Source: an uncultured Pelagibacteraceae bacterium (lineage in GTDB: Bacteria > Pseudomonadota > Alphaproteobacteria > Pelagibacterales > Pelagibacteraceae). Taken from it: a DNA stretch of 64,000 nt. Shown here in pieces: positions 38,459 through 47,012 of the stretch; position 1 is the stretch's first letter, and every line of letters starts with the position of its first letter. The stretch is taken from NCBI GenBank assembly GCA_902569285.1, contig CACFTS010000001.1, forward strand, positions 1 to 64,000, given 5' to 3'. The position numbers were made by a program, and so were the translations under genes. Under the pieces are notes generated by a model. It saw only the letters and a list, made by a program, of their open reading frames with translations, was not told the origin of the DNA and ran no database searches.

Positions 38459-39043
38459 ATGCTTAAAAAAATACCAAATATATTAACTGTAGGTAGAATT
38501 TTAATTGTTCCTTTTTTTGTACTAGCCTTTTACTTGCCGGGCTTTTATGGAGATCTAACAGCTTTAATATTATTTATTGTTGCTTCCTTCACAGATTTTT
38601 TAGATGGAATGCTAGCTCGACTACTTGGTGAAGAGTCGAAGCTTGGTGAACTATTAGATCCAATTGCTGACAAGATTATTGTGGCAACAGCACTTATTCT
38701 TTTAGTTATGGATGGTACTATTCGTCACTATGAAGTCATTGCAGCAATAATCATCCTTACAAGAGAAATTTTAATTTCTGGTTTAAGAGAATTTTTAGCA
38801 AAAGGAAAAATTAAACTTCCAGTTTCAAATCTTGCAAAATTAAAAACTGTTTTGCAAATGATATCTATAGCTCTTTTGCTATCTGGAGAAACTGGCAATA
38901 AGATTATAAATTTCCAAGATTATAATGCTCAAACTATAGGCATTATCCTATTATGGCTTTCTGCAGCGTTAACGCTTTTTACTGGTTATGACTATATGCG
39001 TAAAGGAATTGATCACGCAATTTCTGAGGATAACAAAGACTAA
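38459..39043 (+). CDS. pgsA: CDP-diacylglycerol-glycerol-3-phosphate phosphatidyltransferase
   Basis: Integral membrane enzyme (194 aa) making phosphatidylglycerophosphate from CDP-diacylglycerol and glycerol-3-phosphate, the first step to phosphatidylglycerol. The CDP-alcohol phosphotransferase motif is present with its spacing: TDFLDGMLARLLGEESKLGELLDPIADK (DG..AR...G...D...D). Several hydrophobic helices surround it. It follows uvrC by 8 bp, the common alphaproteobacterial order, and its stop shares four bases (CTAA) with the convergent ilvE stop. Confidence 0.96.
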   Translation: MLKKIPNILTVGRILIVPFFVLAFYLPGFYGDLTALILFIVASFTDFLDGMLARLLGEESKLGELLDPIADKIIVATALILLVMDGTIRHYEVIAAIIILTREILISGLREFLAKGKIKLPVSNLAKLKTVLQMISIALLLSGETGNKIINFQDYNAQTIGIILLWLSAALTLFTGYDYMRKGIDHAISEDNKD

Positions 39044-39921
39044 GCCGCTTTTTTCTTTTTTACTAGTGCCAGATAACTTTCGTTTAAATCAATTATCATT
39101 TCACATACTTTAAACTGATGTTCGGCTATACAAGATACTGGAGTTACCTCTGCTGCTGTACCTGTTAAAAAGCATCCCTCGAAATTTGAAAGTTCAGATG
39201 GATTGATTTTTCTTTCGTAAACTTTGATATTTTTTGATTTTGCAATTCCAATTACGGTTCTTCTTGTGATTCCATCTAAAAATGAATCAGGAATCGGAGT
39301 ATGTAAATCTCCATTTTTATCTTTAAAAAAAATATTTGCACCAGTTGCTTCAGCAACATTTCCTTCATGATCTAACATAAGTGAATCTGTGTAGCCTTGC
39401 TTTTCTGCCTCATGTTTTGAAAGTGTACAAATCATATAAAGTCCAGATGCTTTTGTATCCCAGGGGATTGTATTGGGTGCAGGTCTTCGCCAGTTAGAGA
39501 TATTCAATTTTATTCCCTCTACTTTCAACTTTGGATCAAAGTAAGAACCCCATTCCCATGTTGCAATGGCTACATGAATTTTTGTTTGCTGTGCAGAGAT
39601 AGCCATCATTTCACTTCCTCTCCAAACAACTGGTCTGACATATCCATTTTCTACTTTTTGAGTTGCAATTATTTTTTTTGATGCAACATTTATTTCATCT
39701 TCACTGTAAGGAATTTCAATACCCATCCTTTTTGCTGAATGAAATAATCTAGAAGTATGTTCTTCTAATTTGAAAATAAAACCATCATATACACGTTCAC
39801 CCTCAAAAACACAGCTAGCATAATGTAATCCGTGGCTCAAAACATGAACTTTAACATCTGACCAATCTACTAATTTGCCATTGTACCATATTTTGCCTGA
39901 TCTCTTATCGTAGGGTATCAT
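39040..39921 (-). CDS. ilvE: Branched-chain amino-acid aminotransferase
   Basis: Class IV PLP aminotransferase (293 aa) for the last step of Val/Leu/Ile synthesis and first step of their breakdown. The N-terminus has KIWYNGKLVDW and HVLSHGLHYASCVFEGERVYDG. The PLP lysine lies in WDTKASGLYM, and the glutamate motif is EATGANIFF. C-terminal TPIPDSFLDGITRRTVI and GTAAEVTPV match the BCAT signature. It converges on pgsA with a 4-bp stop overlap and is divergent from the marR-like gene, with a 70-bp spacer containing both promoters. Confidence 0.95.
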   Translation of the reverse strand: MIPYDKRSGKIWYNGKLVDWSDVKVHVLSHGLHYASCVFEGERVYDGFIFKLEEHTSRLFHSAKRMGIEIPYSEDEINVASKKIIATQKVENGYVRPVVWRGSEMMAISAQQTKIHVAIATWEWGSYFDPKLKVEGIKLNISNWRRPAPNTIPWDTKASGLYMICTLSKHEAEKQGYTDSLMLDHEGNVAEATGANIFFKDKNGDLHTPIPDSFLDGITRRTVIGIAKSKNIKVYERKINPSELSNFEGCFLTGTAAEVTPVSCIAEHQFKVCEMIIDLNESYLALVKKKKAA

Positions 39922-39991
39922 GTTATGAAATATAAAATTCTTACTGAAAAATATCTTTGTATCTATAATATGTCAATATAACTTACCTATA

Positions 39992-40429
39992 ATGAAACAA
40001 CTTTTATATCTAAAAGATGATCAATTAAAAGATTTAATCGAGAAGCTATTTATAAGTTATAGAGAAACATTCTCAGATTCTAAAAAAATTCTAAATAAAT
40101 ACAGAATTGGTTTAGCACATCAAAAAGTTATACATTTAATATCAATGTATGAAGGTATTTCTATCTCTGAATTACTGAAAAGACTAAAAGTTACCAAACA
40201 AAGCTTAAATAGGGTGCTTAAAGATTTAATTAAATTAGAGGTGGTTATTTTTAAAAAAGATGATCAAGACACTAGAATTAAACATATTTTTCTTAACGAA
40301 AAAGGAAGAAAATTATTTAATGAAATTTTTGAAATACAAAAAAAAAGAATTCATAATGCATTATTAAATTCTAGCTCTGAAGAAGTTATTAATTTTGACA
40401 ATGTATTGAATAAGATAATAAATGGATAA
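39992..40429 (+). CDS. MarR family regulator (PetP-like)
   Basis: A 145-aa winged-helix regulator with a MarR core: GLAHQKVIHLISMYEGISISELLKRLKVTKQSLNRVLKDLI, then the wing with KDDQDTRIKHIFLNEKGRKLF. It is immediately followed by an OmpR-type response regulator (8-bp overlap) and a histidine kinase. The MarR-OmpR pair resembles the petP-petR pair of Rhodobacter capsulatus, which is known to affect cytochrome bc1 expression. The petABC operon lies about 7 kb downstream here. The PetP name is an inference from gene order. Confidence 0.85.
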   Translation: MKQLLYLKDDQLKDLIEKLFISYRETFSDSKKILNKYRIGLAHQKVIHLISMYEGISISELLKRLKVTKQSLNRVLKDLIKLEVVIFKKDDQDTRIKHIFLNEKGRKLFNEIFEIQKKRIHNALLNSSSEEVINFDNVLNKIING

Positions 40430-41099
40430 TTTTATTGCACATATATTAGTTGTTGATGATGATGATGGTATTAGATCACTAGTAAAAAAATACTTAAATG
40501 AAAATAATTATTTAGTTACTACGGCTAATAGTGCAGAAGACGCTACTAAAAAAGTCAAAATTATACAATTTGATTTAATTATTTTAGATATAATGATGCC
40601 TGGAAAAAGTGGATTAGAATTTATTCAAGAAAATCAAAAGAAATTAGAAACACCCATAATTTTATTAACAGCCAAAGGTGAAACCAATGAAAGAGTTGAA
40701 GGGTTAGAAATTGGTGCTGATGATTATCTAGCAAAGCCCTTTGAACCAAAAGAGCTTATATTAAGAATTAAAAATATAATTAAAAAGACAAAAAAAAATG
40801 ATCAAAAAAGAATTATAAAATTTGAAAATATTAAAATTGATTTAAATAAACTGTTAATTCTTAAGAATGATATTGAATATAAAATAAATAATACAGAAAA
40901 AAAAATATTAGAAAAAATGATTAATAATCCTGGTAAAACATTCTCTCGAGAAGATATAGGAATGTTAATTAATTTAGATAAAGAAAGATCAATAGATGTG
41001 ATTATTACAAGATTGAGGAAAAAAATAGAAATTGATCCTAAAAATCCAAAATTTTTACAAACAATTAGAGGTACTGGATATGTTCTATGGATTGAATAA
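40422..41099 (+). CDS. OmpR/PetR-type response regulator
   Basis: A 225-aa two-domain regulator. The receiver (about 5-120) has the acidic pocket DDDDGI, phospho-acceptor Asp in LIILDIMMPGKSG, Thr in LLTAKGE and Lys in DDYLAKPF. The C-terminal winged helix of OmpR type (about 130-222) has REDIGMLINL, RSIDVIITRLRKKIE and the wing TIRGTGYVL. It is flanked by a MarR-like regulator and a kinase in one overlapping operon. The target regulon is not shown by sequence. Confidence 0.93.
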   Translation: MDNFIAHILVVDDDDGIRSLVKKYLNENNYLVTTANSAEDATKKVKIIQFDLIILDIMMPGKSGLEFIQENQKKLETPIILLTAKGETNERVEGLEIGADDYLAKPFEPKELILRIKNIIKKTKKNDQKRIIKFENIKIDLNKLLILKNDIEYKINNTEKKILEKMINNPGKTFSREDIGMLINLDKERSIDVIITRLRKKIEIDPKNPKFLQTIRGTGYVLWIE

Positions 41100-42399
41100 A
41101 TTTATTAAAAATATTCTTCCAAAAAGATTATTTTACCGAGCCTTATTAATTGTTGCTGTTCCAGTAATAGTTTTACAGTTATTAATAACAGTTGTTTTTT
41201 TTGATAGTCTTTGGATCAAAACAAACAAGGGGATGACAAAAGCTCTTGTAAATGAAATCAAAACATTTATTGAAATTTATACAGATGAAATTTATGACAA
41301 GAATGTAATTACTAATCTTTTTTCTATCTACCAAGATTTGAATATTGAATATATTAAGGATAATAGTTTTAACTACAATCATGATGAAAGATGGTTTAGT
41401 CCAATAGATAGAACTTTAAGAAGAGAGCTTAAATCAAGATTTGGAACAGATAAGTTTTGGTTTGATACAACCAGATATAAAGAATTAATTGACTTAAGAA
41501 TTAAATATCAATCTGGATATTTTAAATTTTTAATTCCTAAAGATAGGGTTACTAGTTCATCTGCACGAATATTTGCATTATGGATTACAGTCCCAGCTAT
41601 AATAATGATTTTTATTTCATTAATTTTTTTAAAAAACCAAACAAGACCAATCACAAATCTTGCTAAAGCAGCAGAAAAATTCGGTAGAGGTGAAGAAATA
41701 GAAGAATTTAAACCGTCAGGGGCTGCAGAAATAAGACAGGCTGGTTATGAATTTGACAGAATGAGAAAAAGAATTGTTAGACATCTAAATCAGCGTTCAG
41801 AAATGTTGTCAGGAATTAGTCATGATTTAAGAACACCTCTAACAAGAATGAAACTGCAAATTGCTTTCATTAAAGATCAAGAATTAGCTAAAAAGTTATC
41901 AGAAGACATAAATGAAATGGAAAAAATGTTAAATGAATATCTTCAATTCACCAGTTCATCATATTTAGAAAAAGATGAAGAATTCAATATTAGTGATCTA
42001 ATCAATGAAATAATAGAAAAGTATAATAATAAAAATATTTCAACTAACATTACACCTAGATTATATGTTAGTGGTAGAAAAAATTTAATTAGAAGATGTA
42101 TTAACAATTTGTTAGATAATTCAATCAAATATGCTGACAAAGTTAAGATTGAAATTAGTAAAAATAATAACAATTTATTTATTAATATTGAAGATAATGG
42201 CCCTGGTATACCGGAACAAGAATATGATAATGTTTTTAAACCATTTTACAAAATTGATAAAGGTAGAGCTGATTCAAAATCTAGTGTTGGACTAGGATTG
42301 TCTATAGCATCCGATATTATAAGATCGCATGGAGGAAATATTAAATTAGAAAAATCTTCAATGAATGGTTTAGGAGTTAAGATTTTCTTACCTTTTTAA
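41080..42399 (+). CDS. envZ: EnvZ-like sensor histidine kinase
   Basis: Membrane sensor kinase, 439 aa with the chosen start at Met17 of the listed ORF, which sits just before the basic NILPKRLFYRALL and the first membrane helix. Two transmembrane helices bracket a short periplasmic sensor, then HAMP. The dimerisation/H-box is SGISHDLRTPLTRMK (EnvZ-like), the N-box is NNLLDNSIKYA, and the G-boxes are DNGPGIPE and VGLGLSIASDI. It is the cognate kinase of the preceding OmpR-like regulator, overlapping it by 20 bp. Its 3' end overlaps the convergent ubiK-like gene by 23 bp. Confidence 0.92.
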   Translation: MFYGLNKFIKNILPKRLFYRALLIVAVPVIVLQLLITVVFFDSLWIKTNKGMTKALVNEIKTFIEIYTDEIYDKNVITNLFSIYQDLNIEYIKDNSFNYNHDERWFSPIDRTLRRELKSRFGTDKFWFDTTRYKELIDLRIKYQSGYFKFLIPKDRVTSSSARIFALWITVPAIIMIFISLIFLKNQTRPITNLAKAAEKFGRGEEIEEFKPSGAAEIRQAGYEFDRMRKRIVRHLNQRSEMLSGISHDLRTPLTRMKLQIAFIKDQELAKKLSEDINEMEKMLNEYLQFTSSSYLEKDEEFNISDLINEIIEKYNNKNISTNITPRLYVSGRKNLIRRCINNLLDNSIKYADKVKIEISKNNNNLFINIEDNGPGIPEQEYDNVFKPFYKIDKGRADSKSSVGLGLSIASDIIRSHGGNIKLEKSSMNGLGVKIFLPF

Positions 42400-42628
42400 T
42401 TTTTCTTTTTTTTAAAGTTTGTAATTGATCAATTTTTTTTTCTAGATTTTCGACTCTTTTAGAAAGAATTTCGAATTCATCTTTGCTTGTTAGTTTCATT
42501 TTAAAAACTATCTCATCTCTTTTTGACTTTAAAATAATCATTAACTCATTTGCTATATCTTTAGATGATACTAAACCTTTTTCAAATAACTTGGCCAATT
42601 TATCAATAACAAACTTTGAATTTTTCAT
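42377..42628 (-). CDS. ubiK: UbiK-like (BMFP/YqiC family) protein
   Basis: An 83-aa helical protein of the BMFP/YqiC family. The pattern is an N-terminal amphipathic helix (FVIDKLAKLFEKGLVSSKDIANEL), then SKDEFEILSKRVENLEKKIDQL, a coiled coil matching the conserved EFD.....L..R...LE motif. UbiK supports the aerobic steps of ubiquinone biosynthesis in Escherichia coli. The family call rests on length and this C-terminal pattern. It is divergent from lgt, with a 50-bp spacer that contains an AT-rich palindrome. Confidence 0.75.
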   Translation of the reverse strand: MKNSKFVIDKLAKLFEKGLVSSKDIANELMIILKSKRDEIVFKMKLTSKDEFEILSKRVENLEKKIDQLQTLKKRKIKKVRKS

Positions 42629-42646
42629 ATATTTGTATAATAACTT

Positions 42647-42673
42647 ATTATAATTATAACCTATAATTATAAT
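42647..42673. promoter_or_regulatory. Perfect 12-bp-arm palindrome between ubiK and lgt
   Basis: ATTATAATTATA (42647-42658) and TATAATTATAAT (42662-42673) are exact reverse complements around an ACC spacer. The element lies in the 50-bp divergent spacer, 6 bp upstream of the lgt start codon. It may be an operator, or a hairpin in the lgt leader. A TATAAT hexamer at 42636-42641 just upstream could be a lgt -10 box. AT-only composition makes chance formation easier. Confidence 0.45.
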
Positions 42674-42678
42674 TAAAA

Positions 42679-43476
42679 ATGTTCATTAATAATTTTGACC
42701 CAGTTGCAATTCAATTTTTTTCAATAGAAATAAGGTGGTATTCTCTAGCTTATATTGTTGGTATTTTATTAGGTTGGATTTTAAGTAAAAAAATTTTTAT
42801 TTCTGACACTAAATTAAATGAAAAATTTGATGATTATATAACCTATCTAATTTTAGGTTTAATTATTGGAGGAAGACTAGGCTATGTATTGTTTTATAAT
42901 TTTAATTTTTACTTAAATAATTTATTTGATATTTTTAAAATTTGGCAAGGCGGTATGTCATTTCATGGAGGTCTTGTAGGAATTGTTATTGTAAGTATTT
43001 GGTTTGCAAAAAAAAATAATCATAACCCATTTAATTACTTAGATATTGTTTCTTATGTTGCACCAGTAGGTATCTTTTTTGGAAGAATAGCAAACTTTAT
43101 AAATTCTGAATTATATGGAATAGAGGCAAATATCCCCTGGGCAGTAAAATTTGTACACGTAGATAATTTGTATAGACATCCCTCTCAATTATATGAAGCA
43201 CTTTTTGAGGGAATAGTATTATTTTTAATTCTATTATATTTTAAAAATAAAAGTTTCGTGAAAACTCCAGGATTTGTTTCTGGTATATTTTTAATCTTTT
43301 ATTCAATCTTCAGATTTTTTATTGAATTTTTTAGAGTACCTGATGAACAGTTGGGTTATTTGTTGTTTAATTTAACAATGGGGCAAATTATAAGTTTCTT
43401 TTCTTTAATAATTGGATGTTATTTAACTATCATAAAATATGAAGTCAAAAAAGATACTCAATCTACCTTTAGATAA
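42679..43476 (+). CDS. lgt: Prolipoprotein diacylglyceryl transferase
   Basis: Polytopic inner-membrane enzyme (265 aa) that transfers diacylglycerol from phosphatidylglycerol to the lipobox cysteine of prolipoproteins. Signature elements: IRWYSLAYIVGILLG near the start, GGRLGYVLFYN, the essential His in MSFHGGLVGI, and GRIANFINSELYG. The C-terminal part has RHPSQLYEALFEG. It serves lipoproteins such as the secretin encoded at 5134. The following methyltransferase gene overlaps it by 38 bp. Confidence 0.96.
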   Translation: MFINNFDPVAIQFFSIEIRWYSLAYIVGILLGWILSKKIFISDTKLNEKFDDYITYLILGLIIGGRLGYVLFYNFNFYLNNLFDIFKIWQGGMSFHGGLVGIVIVSIWFAKKNNHNPFNYLDIVSYVAPVGIFFGRIANFINSELYGIEANIPWAVKFVHVDNLYRHPSQLYEALFEGIVLFLILLYFKNKSFVKTPGFVSGIFLIFYSIFRFFIEFFRVPDEQLGYLLFNLTMGQIISFFSLIIGCYLTIIKYEVKKDTQSTFR

Positions 43477-44485
43477 ATTTATAAATTTATCTCTTTATCA
43501 TAAAAAATTTGGATACTACATGAAAAAAAACCCTTTTGGCAAAGAGGGTGATTTTATAACTGCTCCAAATATTTCAAGACTTTTTTCTGAAATGATTGCA
43601 ATTTGGATTTTAAGTTTTTGGCAAAGTTTAGGATCTCCAAAAAAATTTAATTTAATTGAACTTGGTGCGGGAAATGGTGAAATGATGAAAATACTTATAG
43701 AGAGCTTTCAAAATTTTCCAATTTTTTTAAAATCTTGTAATTTTATTATTCATGAAAAAAGTCCCTCTTTAATTAAAGTTCAAAAAAAAAAATTGTATAA
43801 AAGCAAGATAACTTGGCTTCCTAAAATAAAAAGATTAAAAAAAATTCCAACTATATTTATCGCGAATGAATTCTTTGACTCTCTTGCAATTAAACAGTTT
43901 CTTAAGAAAGAAAATTTATGGTTTGAAAAATTTGTTAGTTTAAAAAATAAGAACAAAGCTTTTTTTATTGAAAAAAAATTTAATATGAAAAATTTTGAAA
44001 AAAAAATAAATTTCAAAATATCCAAAAATCAAAATTTTATAGAATATTCTGAAATTAGTATTAATTATTTAAAAAAAATTACAGAAATAATTAAAAAAAA
44101 TTCAGGTGGAATTTTAGTAATAGACTATGGTTATTCTGAAAAAAAAATGAAAAATACCCTTAGGGCAATATCTAAACATAGATTTTCTAACATATTAGAA
44201 AATATTGGTAATTCAGATATTACCCATAATATAAATTTTAATATTTTTCAAAAAATTATAAAACAGTTGAGTGGTTTAAATAGTAATTTGACAACTCAAA
44301 AAGAGTTTTTAATTAAGATGGGAATAAAGCAAAGAGCAGAAATAATCTCAAAAAATCAAAATTTTATAAAGAAAGCAGACATTTATTACAGATTAAAGAG
44401 ACTTATAGATGATAAACAAATGGGAAATTTGTTTAAAGTTATGTTAATAAAAAATCAAAAAAATAAATTCAAATTAGGATTTTAA
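43439..44485 (+). CDS. SAM-dependent methyltransferase, NDUFAF7/COG1565 family
   Basis: A 348-aa member of the family whose mitochondrial version (NDUFAF7) dimethylates an arginine in complex I. Features: FGYYMKKNPFGKEGDFITAPNISRLFSEMIAIW, a very conserved N-terminal block; the SAM-binding LIELGAGNGEMM; IANEFFDSLAIKQF; and LVIDYGYSE near the C-terminal part. The bacterial function is likely protein arginine methylation, but the substrate is not shown. The 38-bp overlap with lgt is long, but the N-terminal block supports the ATG used. Confidence 0.88.
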   Translation: MKSKKILNLPLDKFINLSLYHKKFGYYMKKNPFGKEGDFITAPNISRLFSEMIAIWILSFWQSLGSPKKFNLIELGAGNGEMMKILIESFQNFPIFLKSCNFIIHEKSPSLIKVQKKKLYKSKITWLPKIKRLKKIPTIFIANEFFDSLAIKQFLKKENLWFEKFVSLKNKNKAFFIEKKFNMKNFEKKINFKISKNQNFIEYSEISINYLKKITEIIKKNSGGILVIDYGYSEKKMKNTLRAISKHRFSNILENIGNSDITHNINFNIFQKIIKQLSGLNSNLTTQKEFLIKMGIKQRAEIISKNQNFIKKADIYYRLKRLIDDKQMGNLFKVMLIKNQKNKFKLGF

Positions 44486-44487
44486 AA

Positions 44488-45249
44488 CTGATTACTTCAA
44501 AAAAATTATTAAAACAAAAAAATATTAGTCATGGTTTTTTCAATAGAAATGGTGGTAAATCAAAGGGCATTTATCGAAGTCTAAATTGTGGACCTGGTTC
44601 AAAAGATAATAAAATAAATATTAAAAAAAATTTAAAGATTGTTCAAAATAAAATTAGTAAAAAATCTAAAAATATTTTTTTACTTCATCAAATTCATAGT
44701 AGTAAATTTATTTTTATAGACAAAAATTTTAGATTTAATAAAAAAAAAATAAAAGCTGATGCGGTTATAACTAATCAAGAAAAACTTCCTATAGCTGTTT
44801 TAACAGCTGATTGTGTTCCATTATTATTATATGACTATAAAAAAAATATAATTGCAGCTATTCATGCTGGTTGGAGAGGTGCTTTTAAAGGAATTATAAA
44901 TAAAGTTATAAAGTTCATGTTGAAGAAAGGTTGTAATAGAAAAGATATCACAGCTGCTATTGGACCCTCTATTGCTCAAAAAAGCTATAATGTTAAGTCA
45001 GATTTTAAGAACAAATTCATTAAAAAACATAAAAAAAACAAAATTTTCTTTAAAAATAAAAAAAAAATTATTTATTTTGATTTACCAAATTATGTCAAAT
45101 CTCAACTGAAATTAAATAAAATCAGTAAAATTGATATAATAGGTATTGATACTTATGATAAAAAAAATAATTTTTTTAGTGCTAGGCGATCTTTAAGATC
45201 AAAACACGATGATTATGGTAGAAATATTTCAATAATTATGATTAATTAA
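44488..45249 (+). CDS. pgeF: Laccase-domain protein (PgeF/YfiH family), CTG start
   Basis: The ORF track lists only 110 aa from an internal ATG (44917), but the same frame is open upstream to 44467. Translation from CTG at 44488 gives 253 aa, the normal family size, with ISHGFFNRNGGKSKG, SLNCGPGSKD, the metal site region LLHQIHSS, AVLTADCVPLLL and IHAGWRG. Most of the catalytic region lies before the ATG. No ATG, GTG or TTG occurs in frame before these conserved residues. A GGA purine stretch lies about 8 nt upstream of the CTG. The enzyme edits peptidoglycan precursors (L-Ser versus L-Ala). It starts 2 bp after the methyltransferase stop codon. Confidence 0.85.
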   Translation: MITSKKLLKQKNISHGFFNRNGGKSKGIYRSLNCGPGSKDNKINIKKNLKIVQNKISKKSKNIFLLHQIHSSKFIFIDKNFRFNKKKIKADAVITNQEKLPIAVLTADCVPLLLYDYKKNIIAAIHAGWRGAFKGIINKVIKFMLKKGCNRKDITAAIGPSIAQKSYNVKSDFKNKFIKKHKKNKIFFKNKKKIIYFDLPNYVKSQLKLNKISKIDIIGIDTYDKKNNFFSARRSLRSKHDDYGRNISIIMIN

Positions 45250-45258
45250 ACTTTTTCA

Positions 45259-46191
45259 ATGAAATTATTAACTGGTAATAGCAATAAAGTTCTCAGTAAG
45301 AATATTGCAAAATATTTAAAGTCAAAACTTGTCAATTCAAGCATAAGAAAATTTTCAGATGGTGAAATCTATGTCGAGATAAATGAAAATATTAGAGGAA
45401 ATAGTATTTTTATTATTCAATCAATTTCATCTCCAGCTAACGATAATTTAATGGAATTGTTATTATGTATCGATGCTCTGAAAAGATCTTCTGCAAAAAA
45501 TATAACTACAGTAATTCCATATTTTGGTTACGCTAGACAAGATAGAAAAGTTGTACCGAGAACTTCAATATCAGCTAAGTTAGTTTCAAATTTAATTACT
45601 AAAGCTGGAGCTGATAGAGTTGTAACTGTTGATTTGCATGCTGGGCAAATTCAAGGTTTCTTTGATATTCCTGTAGATAACCTTTTTGCTACACCAATAT
45701 TTGCGAGACATGTAAAAAAGAAAATTAAAAGTAAAAAAATTATTTGTGTTGCCCCTGATGTAGGTGGAACTGAAAGAGCTAGAGCGCTTGGAAAACTTCT
45801 TAACGCTGGTCTTGCTATTGTAGATAAAAGAAGACCAAAACCTGGAAAATCACAAGTTATGAATGTTATTGGAGATGTAAAAGATCAAACTTGTATCATT
45901 GTAGATGATATAATTGATTCAGGTGGCACTATAATAAATGCGGCTAAAGCCTTAAAAGAAAGAGGCGCTAAAGAAGTTTATGTTTATATTACTCATGGAG
46001 TTTTAAGCGGAGACGCGGTTAAAAAAATAAAAAACTCAGTAATTAAAAATTTAGTAATTACAGACACAATTAATAATGGTGAAAAAACTAAAAGTGCTAA
46101 AAATATAGAAGTTTTACCTATTTCTGGCCTTATGGGAGAAGCTATAAAAAGAATTTCTAACTCAACTTCCGTTTCAGATTTGTTTAAATAA
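45259..46191 (+). CDS. prs: Ribose-phosphate pyrophosphokinase
   Basis: Makes PRPP from ribose-5-phosphate and ATP for nucleotide, His and Trp synthesis (310 aa, normal length). Motifs: [18 protein letters not shown] near the N-terminus, the ATP-binding [29 protein letters not shown], and the PRPP loop [14 protein letters not shown]. All active-site stretches are intact. It stands 9 bp after pgeF and just before the rplY-pth-ychF group. Confidence 0.97.
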   Translation: MKLLTGNSNKVLSKNIAKYLKSKLVNSSIRKFSDGEIYVEINENIRGNSIFIIQSISSPANDNLMELLLCIDALKRSSAKNITTVIPYFGYARQDRKVVPRTSISAKLVSNLITKAGADRVVTVDLHAGQIQGFFDIPVDNLFATPIFARHVKKKIKSKKIICVAPDVGGTERARALGKLLNAGLAIVDKRRPKPGKSQVMNVIGDVKDQTCIIVDDIIDSGGTIINAAKALKERGAKEVYVYITHGVLSGDAVKKIKNSVIKNLVITDTINNGEKTKSAKNIEVLPISGLMGEAIKRISNSTSVSDLFK

Positions 46192-46234
46192 ATATCTTGA
46201 TTATTTATCAACATGAGTTAAAAACCTCTGTTTT

Positions 46235-46978
46235 ATGAATTCATTAGAAGCTAACATCCGAAAAAATGATACTAAAGGGCAATTAAATGCTATTAGAAAT
46301 AATGGCAACGTTCCAGGAATTATCTATGGCGGAAAAGATCAAAATCAAAAAATTTCTATTCCAAAAAAATTACTTAAAACTTTAATTGAAAAAGAAAATT
46401 TTTTATCAAATATTATTACTTTAAGTATTGATGGTAAAACTCAAAACGTTTTACCCAGAGAGATTAAATATCATATTCTAAGTGATGAACCAACTCACGT
46501 AGATTTTTTAAGAATATTACCTGGTGTTAAAATTAAAATTGAAGTGCCTGTTAATTTCATAAACCATGAAAAATCCCCAGGATTAAAAAGAGGTGGTGTT
46601 TTAAACATAGTAAGAAGAAAAGTTGAATTAAGATGTCCAAGTGAAAAAATACCTGCAAATTTAACACTAGATCTTGATGGAATTGATATTGGAGAAAGTT
46701 TTAAAATCTCATCAGTTAAATTAGAATCAGATGTAACACCAACTATTCAAGGAAGAGATTTTGTGATAGCGACACTAGCTCCACCAACAATTATGAAAGA
46801 ACCAGAAAAACCAGCTGAAGCTGAAGCAACTGAAGGTGAAGAAGGAGCTGAGGGAGCAGAAGTAGTTGCTGCAGACGGTGACAAACCAGCTACAGAAGGT
46901 GATAAAAAAGAGGGTGATGAAAAAAAACCTGCTGAAAAAAAACCTGCTGAAAAAAAACCTGCTGAAGAAAAAAAATAG
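46235..46978 (+). CDS. rplY: Ribosomal protein bL25 (Ctc type) with acidic/Lys-rich tail
   Basis: Large-subunit protein binding 5S rRNA. The N-terminal RNA-binding domain (about 1-92) has GQLNAIRNNGNVPGIIYGG and HVDFLRILPG. The C-terminal TL5/Ctc beta domain (about 95-185) contains GVLNIVRRKVELRCP and IPANLTLDLDGIDIGESFKIS. Residues 190-247 form a low-complexity tail of Glu/Ala then Lys-Pro-Ala-Glu repeats, encoded by a perfect triplicated 15-bp unit. It precedes pth, a very common pairing in bacteria. Confidence 0.95.
   Translation: MNSLEANIRKNDTKGQLNAIRNNGNVPGIIYGGKDQNQKISIPKKLLKTLIEKENFLSNIITLSIDGKTQNVLPREIKYHILSDEPTHVDFLRILPGVKIKIEVPVNFINHEKSPGLKRGGVLNIVRRKVELRCPSEKIPANLTLDLDGIDIGESFKISSVKLESDVTPTIQGRDFVIATLAPPTIMKEPEKPAEAEATEGEEGAEGAEVVAADGDKPATEGDKKEGDEKKPAEKKPAEKKPAEEKK
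46921..46965 (+). repeat. Perfect 3 x 15-bp tandem repeat in rplY
   Basis: The unit AAAAAAACCTGCTGA is repeated exactly three times at 46921-46935, 46936-46950 and 46951-46965, encoding the KKPAE repeats at the C-terminus of bL25. The unit is divisible by three, so expansion or contraction would change tail length without frameshift. Confidence 0.9.
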
Positions 46979-47012
46979 CCAATCAAAATTGAAATTTAAA
47001 TTCCATTAATTT

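Noticed and set aside
44917-45249. A 110-aa gene starting at ATG 44917
   Set aside because: It lacks the first half of the laccase fold, which is encoded in frame just upstream from 44488.
46747-46986. Antisense Ser/Ala-rich ORF over rplY
   Set aside because: It is a shadow of the acidic and KKPAE-repeat tail of bL25 on the opposite strand.
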